From contig JAJEKV010000018.1 in assembly GCA_021234155.1 (NCBI GenBank), positions 13,103,236 through 13,167,235 on the forward strand: a stretch of 64,000 nt of DNA. The letters run 5' to 3'. How positions within the stretch are numbered: position 1 is the stretch's first letter; every line of letters begins with the position of its first letter. A model generated the notes under the pieces. The model did not search any database, was not told where the DNA came from, and saw nothing but the letters and a program-made list of their open reading frames with translations. The translations under genes were made by a program, and so were the position numbers. This stretch comes from Isoetes taiwanensis (taxonomy: Eukaryota > Streptophyta > Lycopodiopsida > Isoetales > Isoetaceae). This document shows, in pieces, positions 46,731-57,800 of this stretch.

Positions 46731-47505
46731 GTGCCAAGTGTGTGCCAAGTGTGTGCCAAGTGGGTGCCAAGTGTGTGCCAAGTGGGTGCCACTTGTGCCA
46801 AGTGTGTGCCACTTGTGCCAAGTGTGTGCCAAGTGGGTGCCACATAGATCTAAGGGTGCCACCTAGGGCACATGTGTCAAATTGGGTCCCACATGTGCCA
46901 AGTGGGTCCCACATGTGCCAAGTGGGGGTCAAGTGGGTCCCAAATGTGCCAAGTGGGTACCAAGTGGGTGCCACATGTGCCAAGTGGGTCCCACATGTGC
47001 CACATGTGCCACATCTGCCAAGTGGGTACCAAGTGGTTGCCAAGTGTGTGCCAAGTGGGTGCCATTTGTGCCAAGTGTGTGCCACTTGTGCCAAGTGGGT
47101 GCCACTTGTGCCAAGTGTGTGCCAAGTGTGTGCCACTTGTGCCAAGTGTGTGCCAAGTGGGTGCCACATAGATCTAAGGGTGCCACCTAGGGCACAAGTG
47201 TCAAATTGGGTCCCACATGTGCCAAGTGGGTCCCACATGTGCCAAGTGGGTGTCAAGTGGGTCCCAAATGTGCCAAGTGGGTACCAAGTGGGTGCCACAT
47301 GTGCCAAGTGGGTCCCACATGTGCCACATGTGCCACATCTGCCAAGTGGGTACCAAGTGGTTGCCACATGTGCCAAGTGGGTCCCACATATGCCTAAGGG
47401 TGCCACCTAGGGCACAAGTGCCAAATTGGGTGCCACATGTGCCAAGTGGTGCCACATTCTGCCAAGTGGTGCCACATGTGCCAAGTGGGTGTCACTTGTG
47501 TAGGG
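46731..47505. repeat. GTGCCAAGTG minisatellite, block 2
   Basis: Same short unit as block 1. The landmark CACCTAGGGCAC recurs at 46860, 47184 and 47404 (spacings 324 and 220 bp), so one higher-order copy is expanded by about 100 bp. Confidence 0.92.
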
Positions 47506-47855
47506 CTATAACATGTCACTTGTCTAGGGCTATAACATGTCACTCGTCTAGGGCTATAACATGTCAATTGTGTAGGGCTATAACATGTCACTTGTGTAGG
47601 GCTATAACATGTCAATTGTGTAGGGCTATAACATGTCACTTGTGTAGGGCTATAACATGTCAATTGTGTAGGGCTATAACATGTCACTTGTGTAGGGCTA
47701 TAACATGTCAATTGTGTAGGGCTATAACATGTCACTTGTGTAGGGCTATAACATGTCACTTGTCTAGGGGGCTATAACATGTCAATTGTGTAGGGCTATA
47801 ACATGTCACTTGTGTAGGGCTATAACATGTCAATTGTGTAGGGCTATAACCCCGT
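47506..47855. repeat. TIR-word minisatellite, block 3
   Basis: About 14 units of 27-28 bp: GGGCTATAACATGTCA followed by CTTGTGTA or ATTGTGTA, largely alternating. The alternation implies a dimeric unit of about 55 bp. The core again equals the TIR inner word. Confidence 0.92.
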
Positions 47856-48520
47856 CACTTGTCCTCGCCACCTAATCCGCCAAGTGGTCGCCATATATTA
47901 CGCCACCTATTTTGCCAAGTGGGTGCCACCTATTACGCCACATGGTCGCCAAATAACCCGCCACCTAACCCTCCGCCACATGGTCGCCACCTAACCTCGC
48001 CACCTAACACGCCATCTAACCGCCACCGTTCACCCACCTAAGCGCCACATGGCTGCCACCTAACCCCGCCACCTAACCCCGCCATATATTACGCCACCTA
48101 ACAGGTCATATGCTTGCCACCTATGTCTTTGCACCTATTAGCCACCTATTAGCCACCTATGTCGCCACCTATTCTCGCCACCTATTACGCCACATGGATG
48201 CCACCTAATCGCCACCTATTCACCACCTAATCACGCCACCTATACCGCCACATGGTTGCCAATTGTCTTTGGCACCTATTCTCACCGCTGTTCTTCCCCG
48301 CCACCTAACGACCACATGCCACCTATTCTCCACCTATGATGCCACCTAATCGCCACCTATTCGCCGCTTTTTTCTTCTTTGCCGCCTCTGCTTTGCCAAT
48401 GCACCGCCACATGTACCGCCACCGCCACCTATTCTTCCACCTAACAGCCACATGGTCGCCACTATGTTGCCACCTACCACCTCCCATGCCATTCCACCGC
48501 CACCGTGTCTTTGCCATCCG
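47856..48520. repeat. CGCCACCTAA-type degenerate minisatellite
   Basis: This is a degenerate array of CGCCACCTAAC, CGCCACCTATT and CGCCACATGG words about 10-12 bp apart. It decays toward CCACCGCCACCG near 48490. It is distinct in sequence from the preceding arrays but similar in word length and in its frequent GCCAC. Confidence 0.85.
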
Positions 48521-48696
48521 TGCTACAAGGGAAAAAAGACATACATCTAAAATAAAAATTTGCATGTTGAGTATACAAAAAGAAAATTAGCATTTATCTC
48601 CCAATTTTGGTTTGCATAACATTGAGAAATCATGACAAATGTTCAAATTAGGTCATCCACAAGTCTACCACACCCCTCTTCCTACATTCTCGCTCT

Positions 48697-49605
48697 CTAG
48701 TTTGCACCCCGCCTTCTATAGGGATGCCTCCAGCAATGGCAAACTCTTCTTTCCCCGAGATAACCAAATTCGTGAAACTTGGCCAAGAGGGTCCCAAATG
48801 ATCTTACGCGACCGCAGCAGCTCGAGCTCGGGAATCCAACTTCTATCAACCTATAAAAATGTGTTACTTGACAAAGCCCTGCAGAAATCAAGCATGAAAA
48901 GGCTATGAGCATGTGGAGGGATACCGAACAAAGATTTGATGAAGCCCTCCTCAAAGACAAAATCCTTGAGAAATTGCTTGGCATATAGGATTGTCCACAC
49001 ACCACAATCGAGCCATTGACCTGCCAGTGGACAATCAACTGGATGCACTCTTGCATTCATATATCTTTGGATTATCATACCCCCACTTGCAAACAAAGCC
49101 CCAAGAACCTACAAGGGGATTCCAAAGAAGAATAAAGAATGAGAATTACATTACTAATGCACAATAAATCATTAATGGTGGTACTTACACCGTGAAGTGA
49201 GAAGATACATGGTTATGAAAACCGGCCAGAGCTATCAAAATGGAGAATTACGGGCGTGGCCCCGACCAAACGCACTACAAACTTGCATCTCGGTCACAAA
49301 GATGAACAAACTCCAATGACTCCTGCAGCCCACTTGTGATTGTAAGAATAATGATGATGTATCAATTCATTGGCTAACATAGAGAGATTTACACGGTGTT
49401 AACCGGCAGCCAGTAAATGAAATGGAATCTATCTTCCCTAATCCGTCGCCTACCTGGCTGGTCTAGGAGGCAACAAATTCCTCCAAATGTCCGAATCTGT
49501 TCAAGAGCAGCCCCATCGGGGGCTGGATTAAACCAACAATGCTGCCCTCTCTTCTGTAGGGGGTATTGTATGGGACAGGGATCCCCGCAAAACAAATGCA
49601 TTTAA
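48697..49605 (-). pseudogene. Ulp1-like (C48) cysteine protease domain in the MULE
   Basis: Pieces of a SUMO-protease-type domain lie in order on the minus strand. First is DRFHFIYWLPVNT (ending near 49390 at a possible GTGTAAAT donor); then NHKWAAGVIGV near 49340, a candidate catalytic His followed by Trp; then ATPVILHFDSSG near 49240, a candidate Asp; then PLAGQWLDCGVWTILYAKQF near 49000, with the Gln and catalytic Cys. The last exon runs on through FIKSLFGIPPHAHSLFMLDF to a stop near 48850. TGA and TAA stops interrupt the middle piece, so it is probably decayed unless introns remove them. Ulp1-family enzymes cleave SUMO or related modifiers; in MULEs their role is not established. Confidence 0.7.
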
Positions 49606-50377
49606 GCCAAAAAAAAAATGAAATATAATAATACAAAGAGACAAAACTAATGCTTATATTAATACACAAACTAATACAATAAGAGGCTTACATTAAGTAG
49701 CGTAGATGTGATTGTCATGAAGCCATGACTTGTGCGCTAATTCGAGGGCTTGTCTGAGGCAAGGGTTTCAAAAGCTTCTACATCCTTTTGCTCTATACAA
49801 AACTCCCCATAGCTAGAAGAACCCCTCGCTTCTATATTGGACTCCTAAGATATAATGGCCATCCTGCAATTATAATTGAATGTCACTGCTTTTTTCTCTT
49901 CTTGGCATTCCTCATATTGTACCGGGTCATAAAGGAGGTCGATAAATCCTTTCTCGAGAGTCCATTCTCGCCTCAAAGTAAGAATGGTGTGAACTGTGCT
50001 AGTCTTTGGAAGAGGCCGTGGTTCTTGCATGCTCGGGGTCTCAACCAAAAGAATGACTTGAGATTGGTCAACCTTGTTCTATGGTCGCAGACCTTTGTCC
50101 GAGAGGGGTAGATTGGCTAGGATCCCGTGTTTGCGTGGCTCATCCTCAACTTTGAGACATGCCATCAATTTCTCATTCAAGTTTTCTTCCTCCATGTTCC
50201 AATCTTGCCGGGCATCTCTCCAAGAACCAATCATCAAAGAATGTTAGATCCAGATCGTGTGCAATTTCTTTTCCTTCATTGCCTCCCATGCAACGCTCTC
50301 TTCTCCACAAAATCAGCCACAAATTTGGCTTCCTCCTCGCTCCCCGGCCTCACCATCCTGATACAAATCTGCAAATG
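49606..50377. other. MULE interior, coding status unclear
   Basis: The minus frame 49845-50048 (with LRREWTLEKGFIDLLYDP) may be part of the Ulp1-bearing gene but shows no domain. No splice structure was resolved. Confidence 0.3.
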
Positions 50378-50776
50378 CTAGGCGTGCACGCTTGGTGCAC
50401 GCCTTCCTATACCTCCTCGACCCATTTTTATACCTCCATTCCGGGTTTGTGGTGTAATTTGCATGTAATACAAATCAGATTCGGTTAGGTTAGGGGCTAT
50501 AGCGGACCATCCGGATTCTTCCATGGCCTCGCCTCTTTTAGCACCTCCCACATCGACATCTTTCATGCCATGTGCTGATCCCAAGTGACTCTTGAATCTA
50601 TCCTTCACATTAACTTTGTATGAGCAGCTAGGAATTAAACATACATACATCTTTGTCTCGAGTTGTACTCCCAAAGTGGCTGTTGCAATTGCTCTTCTTA
50701 CGCCTCGGAGTTCTCCTCCTCGAAGATGTCTTCCTCTTACGACACTCCCCAACATCATCTTGCAAATCTGCCACAA
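50378..50776 (-). CDS. C2H2-like zinc-finger ORF in the MULE
   Basis: The minus frame of 132 residues includes TKMYVCLIPSCSYKVNVKDR followed by FKSHLGSAHGM, giving C-x4-C-x12-H-x4-H, a C2H2-type finger. Upstream minus frames (50628-51099) have basic clusters such as RRRTPRRKK. It lies on the same strand as, and upstream of, the Ulp1-like pieces, so it may be the N-terminal part of one split gene. The start and exon borders are unresolved. Confidence 0.45.
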   Translation of the reverse strand: MWQICKMMLGSVVRGRHLRGGELRGVRRAIATATLGVQLETKMYVCLIPSCSYKVNVKDRFKSHLGSAHGMKDVDVGGAKRGEAMEESGWSAIAPNLTESDLYYMQITPQTRNGGIKMGRGGIGRRAPSVHA

Positions 50777-51099
50777 ACCGCCCCCTGAATTGGCTCAATT
50801 GGCAGCCACCGCATGTCAATCTCCATGGAAACAAACGCCCCTCAATTGGCTCAATTGGCGCCACCGCATGTCAATCTCCATGGAATTCTCTCGCCACAAG
50901 TAGCATTTAAATCTGCCTCTACAACACCATCAATTGATAAATCATGTGCAATGCAAACTAGTGTACGAGCCACTAACTTTCGTTTGGATCCCTCGCTTGT
51001 CTTTGCATTCTCCTTCCTCACCGTTTGCCATGGAATCACGAGAAGAAAAACCAACCGAAACTTCGAGGCAATGTCGAGGGATTGGGCAGCCGAGTTCAA

Positions 51100-51916
51100 A
51101 TCCCTCCTATGCTACTCTGGGGACCAAAATGACCCGCCTTAACCATACCTCCGGGTCGATTCGGGAAAATCTTCTCGGCTGAATCGTGGCCTCACCGCTC
51201 TCACATTGTGTGAAATTAGCTTCCGCAAAGAGCAACAAAGACTGGTCTCTTTCTTTTTCTACCCGCAAGCAAAACTAAATTGGTGAATGGCCACCTCTCG
51301 ATTACTGTTAAGCTAACAATAAAAAATGCTTTCTCGCATGCATTACCCGGCCATAACCCATTTGTCTAAATTTGTTTAAGGAAACTAAAGCCGATTTTGT
51401 TGAAGGAAAAAGACAATCTAAGCTTTTTAATGTTTGTTGGAGGGACCCAAAATTGACAGAAGTCGCTCAAAATGTTTCCAAGATTCATGGAGAAACAGGG
51501 TCGTTGATAGTGAAAGGGATAGGCGATTCCTTGAGGAGCACAAGAAAGAAAGAGGAAGCCGAAACTCACTTAAAAATACTCCTCCATTTGAAATCCGCAG
51601 AAAGATCATTTCGCCCCTAGCATCATTTGCATGATTTCTTTGGCATCCCAATCGAAAAATCTGCAGAGGACGCTACCAACATCATTCCATAACCTATGAT
51701 TTCCCAAGATCTTTGTTCAAAATTTACCTCTGTTCTTCTCTCGCTTTCTCGCCAATCATACTTGGCTATAACATGTCATGGGGTCGGGCCTGCGACGCAT
51801 GCCACCTTAATGCGGGGGGATCCGGGAGGCATGGTCATGGTAGTCTTGCAGATACCCATATGATGGATATGCATCCATCGAACGAAGCCCATGGGCCCAA
51901 CAAATAGGACCCATAG
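51100..51916. other. MULE right subterminal region
   Basis: No recognisable gene. A plus frame (51372-51620) has KLTEVAQNVSKIHGETGSLI without a known domain. One extra GGCTATAACATGTCA word occurs at 51762-51776, about 140 bp inside the TIR. Confidence 0.4.
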
Positions 51917-51976
51917 GGCTATAACATGTCAAAATGACATGGTTAAAACATGTCGGTGTCCGACATTTACTGGCTC
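51917..51976 (-). repeat. MULE right terminal inverted repeat
   Basis: On the plus strand it starts GGCTATAACATGTCAAAATG and ends GACATTTACTGGCTC, the reverse complement of the left TIR. Differences are one substitution (GACACC for GACACT) and a short indel near the tip. Confidence 0.92.
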
Positions 51977-51985
51977 GGAGGTTCC
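51977..51985. repeat. MULE target-site duplication, right
   Basis: GGAGGTTCC is identical to 41059-41067. Confidence 0.9.
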
Positions 51986-53291
51986 TACCAGCGTAGTCAC
52001 ACCATGTGTAGTCTCCGTGGAGTAGATCGGAGGATAACCGATGAAAGCCATAACCCCAAACCTCAAACGTGTTGCCTAAGGGAAAAATCACAAAATTTCA
52101 AAACACAAGTTTGCTCTATTCTATAAGCAAAAGTGCCAAGAACCGCCCAGAGTTAACCGTCCATAGCTTGTCGTATAATGCGATAGCTACCCGCATGGGT
52201 TGCCCGGAAAAAGGCTGCCAGAAAACTATACATATTCCAAAAACACACACAATTACTGATTTTACTTTAAATTTATGCCGGAAAATAAATATACATAATT
52301 CCAAAATGATCCTTTTTGGAGCCAGATTTTTTTTAGCACGTTTGCACAAACACAAGTTGACACTTTAAATCAATTTGAAGCTGTCCACGTTGCTGCCAGC
52401 TAAGATTTTTGTCCACCTGGAGTGCCTTAAAATCGTTGGATTTAATCTACGGTGAGAGAAATTCATCGAAATTCCACCTGTTCAGGGCCTGTTCATAGCT
52501 AGCGTTGGGAAGTTATGATCGCTTGAGGAAGATTTGTAATCAAATTATTCCAAGTCTTAAAGTCGGGGCAGTGCGATGGCGATGGCGATGGCTTCATCTT
52601 CTTCTTGAAGGCCGGCGTGGAGCTCTATATTCCGATTTTAGGGCGTGGAATTATGAGAACGAGGTTGAATTTGAAGCGTCACAGTTGCTGCTTTTATCTA
52701 TTTCCATTATTCTTATCCTATATCTCGCCGGGAGCCATAGCCATAGCCATGAGAAGCTCCTGAATTTTGACTCACAGATTTGAAGCTAAGAGGCTTGGCA
52801 AAGCTCGCTTCTGCGGAAGAAGCTCCTTGGGTTTGTTTTGCTCCTACCTCATAAGCCACAGCCAAGTCTTTTTGCAGTAGCCAAGTTTTGTAGTCCATCT
52901 ATTACAGTAGGAGACCAGCGGCACGTTATCCGGGCGAGCTTCGACCCAAGTTAAGTCAGCCGCATCATGTATCCTCCCTGCCCTGCCATGCCATTCCCTG
53001 CCCTTGCCAGTTTGCATGGCCGACTAGAGTTTTAAGCGCTTTGATCTCCAAGACAGATTAGCACATAATGGTATTCGTTAAAAACGGAGGATGGATTGGC
53101 TGGGTATCAGACTCCCGCCCTCCAATATATATTTTCCAACAACAATCTCTGAGTCCACTCTTCTTGCATCAGATAAGCATCTTGCATTTATGAAATGCAC
53201 ATTTTTGCTTGAAAGACTAGGCCTTGTAATGTGGAATCTGCTTTGATAGATTGAGTTTTTAGCTGAAACTTCTGTAATGTTGTGTTTTCAG
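51986..53291. other. No recognisable gene
   Basis: Open frames here are short and carry no recognisable domain. Small simple repeats (GCGATGGCGATGGCGATGGC near 52576, AGCCATAGCCATAGCCATGA near 52733) are present. Confidence 0.4.
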
Positions 53292-53590
53292 ATTGAGGCA
53301 ATGTTGAAAAAGAGATTAGAATTGGGACGATGAAAAACCACTAAAATACGCGAATTACAGATGTGGTTAAGGATGCAAGGAGTTTATGGTAAATTGGCTT
53401 TTCGTGATAGTTCTTATACTTTGCTTACAGGCAATACTCAAGGGTGAAGGAATGGACACTAAATTTAGCTGGTGATAAAGACCAAATTGTTGTCCTGAGA
53501 GCAGTCAGAGGGATAAGTCATACACGTGGTGGAATTAGTCTTCCTGGAGATGGCATTGTTGCCAATGCGTTCATCAAAAAACTTCGAGAA
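53292..53590 (+). pseudogene. Two exons resembling plastid SppA protease
   Basis: An exon at about 53292-53361 after a TTTTCAG acceptor reads IEAMLKKRLELG and, after a one-base frame shift, DEKPLKYANYR. A second exon, 53431-53590, has a TTGCTTACAG acceptor and GTACGA donor and reads QYSRVKEWTLNLAGDKDQIV, then GISHTRGGISLPGDGIVANA and FIKKLRE. This matches the region just before the catalytic core of plant SppA-type signal peptide peptidases (thylakoid serine proteases) as I recall the family. The catalytic exons were not found downstream and the first exon is frameshifted, so this is probably a gene fragment. Confidence 0.5.
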
Positions 53591-54590
53591 GTACGAGGTC
53601 TTTCATTTCAGCCTAACCTTTGTAGCTCTTCTTAATTGTATTAATATTTAGCTTTTAAGTATAGAAGAAGTGCAGAAAAGATGGAAATCCAGATCCACAA
53701 TGAATCTCATTCAACCTTAAAAGTTGGAGCTTATATGTTTTTTCAGAAGCAAAGAAATTCAAAGTTGTTGTTATTATGGAGCTATGAAGAAAAGGAGGAG
53801 TTGGACCTGAATCTGAAATGGGCCCTTTAGAAAAATCAGTTAAGTGATTGTTGGTTTTTGCCCTGCCTTCATTTCGGCCTTGACTCATATACAATTCATA
53901 ACGGTGACCGTAATTTTGAGCCATCGAATTATCCAGGTAAATGGGGTGCTCCAAAAGCAATTGTAGTTCCTAGAAAATCATCAAAATTAAAGATGCAGTT
54001 ACGGATATGGTACTGTTCATCCATTGCACATGTTACTATTTTAGCTCTTAGTGCATTCTGGTTTCTCAGGCCTCAAGACTTGAGAAGCACTATACCATTT
54101 GATCATGCCGAAAGAGCTTTCTTGCAGTACTAATGATAATATATTGCTCCATTGATATACCAGATTTAATGCTGCAGTATCTTTCCATCACTAATTTTAC
54201 AGATGTGGTTTCTAGAAGATATGAATCATTGAATTGAAACTCGTTGCAGCATACGATCTTTTTCAAAGAAATACGAGCAACAGAATGACATAGAGAATTA
54301 TGGGCATTGTTGGATATTTGGTTTCTGGAAGTCGGCATGTAGCAGGTATATGCAATGTGAGTAGACAAGAAATTGGTATAAATTTTGACAGAAACTAGTA
54401 TAAATCTTGACGATGCTTGCTTGTTATTTAATCTCTAACATTCTCATCTCTAGAAGATTTTAGAACAGCTTGTTACTCTTTCCCATTCTGTGGGGATTTC
54501 TCTTTGCATGGTCCTTGCCATTCCATGCCGTGCCATGCCACACAACATTTACATGCATTGTGTGCCTCCTTACCATCGAACTTGGATGAA
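53591..54590. other. No recognisable gene
   Basis: A plus frame at 53858-54133 (RNFEPSNYPGKWGAPKAIVV) ends in sequence without a recognisable domain. Nothing further is supported. Confidence 0.35.
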
Positions 54591-54594
54591 ACTA

Positions 54595-54800
54595 CCCAGC
54601 TTTCATAAAGCTGATAGAAGAAATTGAGAAGAACGTAGGCAAAAGGGCTACGCAAGAAGAAGACATAGATAAGCTGCCATACTTGCAAGCACTATTAAAG
54701 GAGACTCTGAGAAGGCATCCTTCTGGAGAAGATACTCTATATTCTGTACCATGTAAACTTGCAGGTTATGATATTTCTACAAATGCCCTCATTATGGTTC
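54595..54800 (+). pseudogene. Cytochrome P450 fragment
   Basis: The plus frame reads KLIEEIEKNVGKRATQEEDI, DKLPYLQALLKETLRRHP and CKLAGYDISTNALIMVH. The KETLRRHP segment is the K-helix ExxR motif, and LAGYDIS matches the strand that follows it in plant P450s. The haem-binding Cys loop is absent, and the sequence then degenerates into a short duplication (CTCATTATGGTTCACAAG twice). It is therefore a gene relic, not a working monooxygenase. Confidence 0.8.
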
Positions 54801-57800
54801 ACAAGCCCCTCATTATGGTTCACAAGCTTGTAATACGAATCAAATATATGATTAGACCAGATATTTGTAGCGAGAACTCATTTATGCATATAGACATCTC
54901 ATACATGAATGAGAAATGTAGTCCATATGCATATACTTGCAAAGTTTTAGCTTGATTTGTTGTCTTTGCTCCTTATTTCTAGTTTCTTAAAGCTTCTGTC
55001 TTCTGTAATACTTGACGATTCTCTATGCCATCTAGAAATTCTTGATTAATATATAAACAACTCCATATGAGTACAACGGTGAAATCATTCTTGTTCTTCT
55101 TCTCCTTTTCTCAACAATGATTTTTCAAGCTTAACCAAGTCTAGCCGTTGAGGCCTTTTCAAGCTTAACTCGGTCTAGCCATTAGCGTCAGGGTTCGGGT
55201 CTTCGCATTTGCGATGCTTTATTTTTTTCTATAACTTTCGTATGGTCTCATCAACATTTGCTTTTGAATTAGATTTGTCATGCATTTGCCTCATGTCCCA
55301 TTGTTTGGTTGAAAAGGTTGGTTGATCGAGATCACAACCTTGCAAAGCCAAAGCACATACAATGGGAAAACAACTAATTCAAAAGCACCAAACCATCCAA
55401 ACTGGCCACAACAACCTCAAGTACTCGGCAAGTCCAAGAATTAATTCTCTTGCGAATGGGATAAATCTAATATGTTAAATAACATTGTAACTTTTGCCAT
55501 TAAAACAATGCATTGTTTTACTACCACAGGCTTACTACGCCATTAAACACAAAGGAAAAAGATTCGCAACCAGTCGCAGTCTAATGACACCAATTATTTT
55601 TAAATTGTAGAAAAACAAAACGTAAACATTAAATATAAATATCCATACGTTGCTTCAGTCCAGTTCAGAGCAGGTACACCCCTCCAATTGCAAATCGTTT
55701 CTTATTTTGGGAAATGGCTTACCAAAAAGAACATCTTTTGTCTATCATAGTGGAAGATCAGATTCTCAGATCATTCGGCCGGAGGATTATGGTGCCAGGC
55801 TATATCGAACTTCTTTCATGAACATCTCCAAGACATAGATCTCAAGACATTTAAAAGTTCGGGGTGCTTGGGTCTAGAAAGCAGCGATGCAAATGCTGTT
55901 CTTACAAAGTCAACGCCTATTGCTGAAAATGGTTCATTATATTATGCATCAAACGGTCATGTAAGGTTCCCATTTACGGTGCATGCCCGCACCTAGGAAA
56001 ACTCATGGAATGGGAAGGTCATATTATGTTCTAAAGCAGCATGATCCACCTGTTAACATACATTGTTCCATAAACTACTCTGCATGAGCATGTGCATTGT
56101 GCTGACAGAGATGGCTTTTCAATTTATACCTTTCTAATGGCTGATTCTGATGATGCACTTGTGGTAAATGCATGGAGGCCAAGTTCAACGAGTCAAGTTG
56201 GTAGTGATTATGGATATTTGTTCTATAGTTATAAGCAGAATGGAAAATATAAAAATGATAGGAGGAATTGGGTACGAAAGGAGAAACCAGCTTCCAGTTT
56301 TGTTGGGAAGATGATGGTCAACAGCTCCTCTTTTACTGATGGGGAATCTTACAGAGCTCCAATTTGCACTATTGGATGGAGAATCAGATGACCAAAGCTC
56401 CTCTGCAGCATGCAGTCCAAGATTAAGCAACATTGGATATGATGCCTTCTCGGTCTCCCCAACTTCATATGATTGGATTGCCATGCCCGTCAATTTATGG
56501 ATTGCTTTCACCCACAAAAGCTTTGTCAGGTATGGCCTCCGCAAGAACTCCTAGGTATGGCCTCGTTGCAGTGGTTTCCCATTCCTTTATTGTGGAATTT
56601 GAAAGAGCATTCATCAAAGGTAAACTTCGCTTACCATTCTTGTATAGATTGCGCTCTAGCTTTGAGGCATTTTTTAAATCTGAAGATTGCAACTCCATCT
56701 ACAATTATGTTCTCTTCTTGAAGGATTCTAAGACCATGGTAATGGATGTCTCTATAAGGGTGAAAAATGGGCTGCAGGATGTACATAGTGGATTTAACTT
56801 AATATGTTGTAGGATCAGTGGTTAGGTTGATCATTCTGGTGGATTTTGTCAAATTAAATGTGAGACATTGTTTTCTTCGAGGCATAACCCTCCCTTTCAT
56901 ATTCATCTTCGTAAGTGTTTTCATATATGGATCAGGTGGACCACAACCCTTAATTGAAATATAGCAGTCTGGTGGTTGTTGTGATTGTAGAATTTGGGAC
57001 TTGGGTTGTGGTCTCACAATTCTTGGGAACCAGCCAGCTGAAGGGACAATGTCATTAGATCATGAAAATGGAAGTCCCTACTTGCAGGTATGCATATTAT
57101 TCTAGACGGGCTTTATTTTGCTGTAGCATTTGAAAGTGCAGCTTTCTGATTGGACTTTAGTCTATTAGAGGTATGCGAGAACTAACATTTCCAGTTCTAA
57201 TGATTCTAAATATAGCAGAAATCCAAAGCTCAAGAAACTATGGAGATGGTTTTGCAGGAGCTTGGCAACATTCCAGCAAGCACAAATTCCAGCATATGCA
57301 TACCTAATGGCAATCACATCCTCGCAGAGGATAATGGTGAGAATCCTGTCACATTCACTAGGAAGCCATTTCTGTTAGTTTCTTCGGCAGATTTTATTGA
57401 GTTAGATAATCTCTATTACCTTTAAAAAAAAAATACATCCATGAGAATAAGATTGGCTTTTGTCAGATGGGGCTTATGATTTGCTCGGAGACTCGATGTC
57501 TATCGATTAGTTTTTCCAGCATTTCCTTCTAAATTAGAGGAGCTTCTTTGCCTTTAGAAAATGAGAATAACATTGAATCTGAAAGATCCCTGTTGCATGT
57601 GTGTCCGGACCTTGCACTTTTCTTTAAACAATATGCATTTATAATCATGAGCTTATGCATGCATAGAGTTCAGCAGATATTTGGAGAGGCAGCAATATAT
57701 GTCGTGTTTTCTTGCAATTTTTCTTACTCTTTCTTCTTATTTCTTGTTCATAATATTACATGTAAAGATATATGGCACTCTGATGTATTATTGATGTTTA

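Larger units (their letters stand above)
41068..51976 (+). mobile_element. Mutator-like element (MULE), 10.9 kb, with Ulp1-type cargo and internal minisatellites
   Basis: The boundaries rest on terminal inverted repeats of about 60 bp (41068-41129 and 51917-51976), which match at nearly every position apart from a 1-2 base difference near the tip, and on a perfect 9-bp target duplication. In order: left TIR; 21-bp subterminal repeat; transposase (plus strand, 41.7-44.47 kb); six minisatellite blocks (44.69-48.52 kb); minus-strand Ulp1-like and C2H2-like coding pieces (48.7-51.1 kb); right TIR. Plant MULEs with Ulp1-like domains are known (the Kaonashi type). Near-identical TIRs and an intact target duplication argue for a fairly recent insertion, although the transposase is now broken. 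Confidence 0.93.

Noticed and set aside
45067-47777. Long open frames in every frame (repeated CAKWVPHVPSGC, THLAHTWHTLGT and similar)
   Set aside because: They arise because a 10-11 bp satellite free of stop words is read in all frames on both strands. They have no start context, domain or codon bias of a gene.
41132-48520. CRISPR-like array of short repeats and spacers
   Set aside because: The repeats are contiguous or have simple degenerate linkers, the context is a plant transposon, and no cas-like gene is present.
56092-56825. Overlapping plus frames as a real gene
   Set aside because: They are open in several frames, with no domain, no consistent splice chain and no recognisable homology by eye. 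They are kept only as an unassigned stretch.
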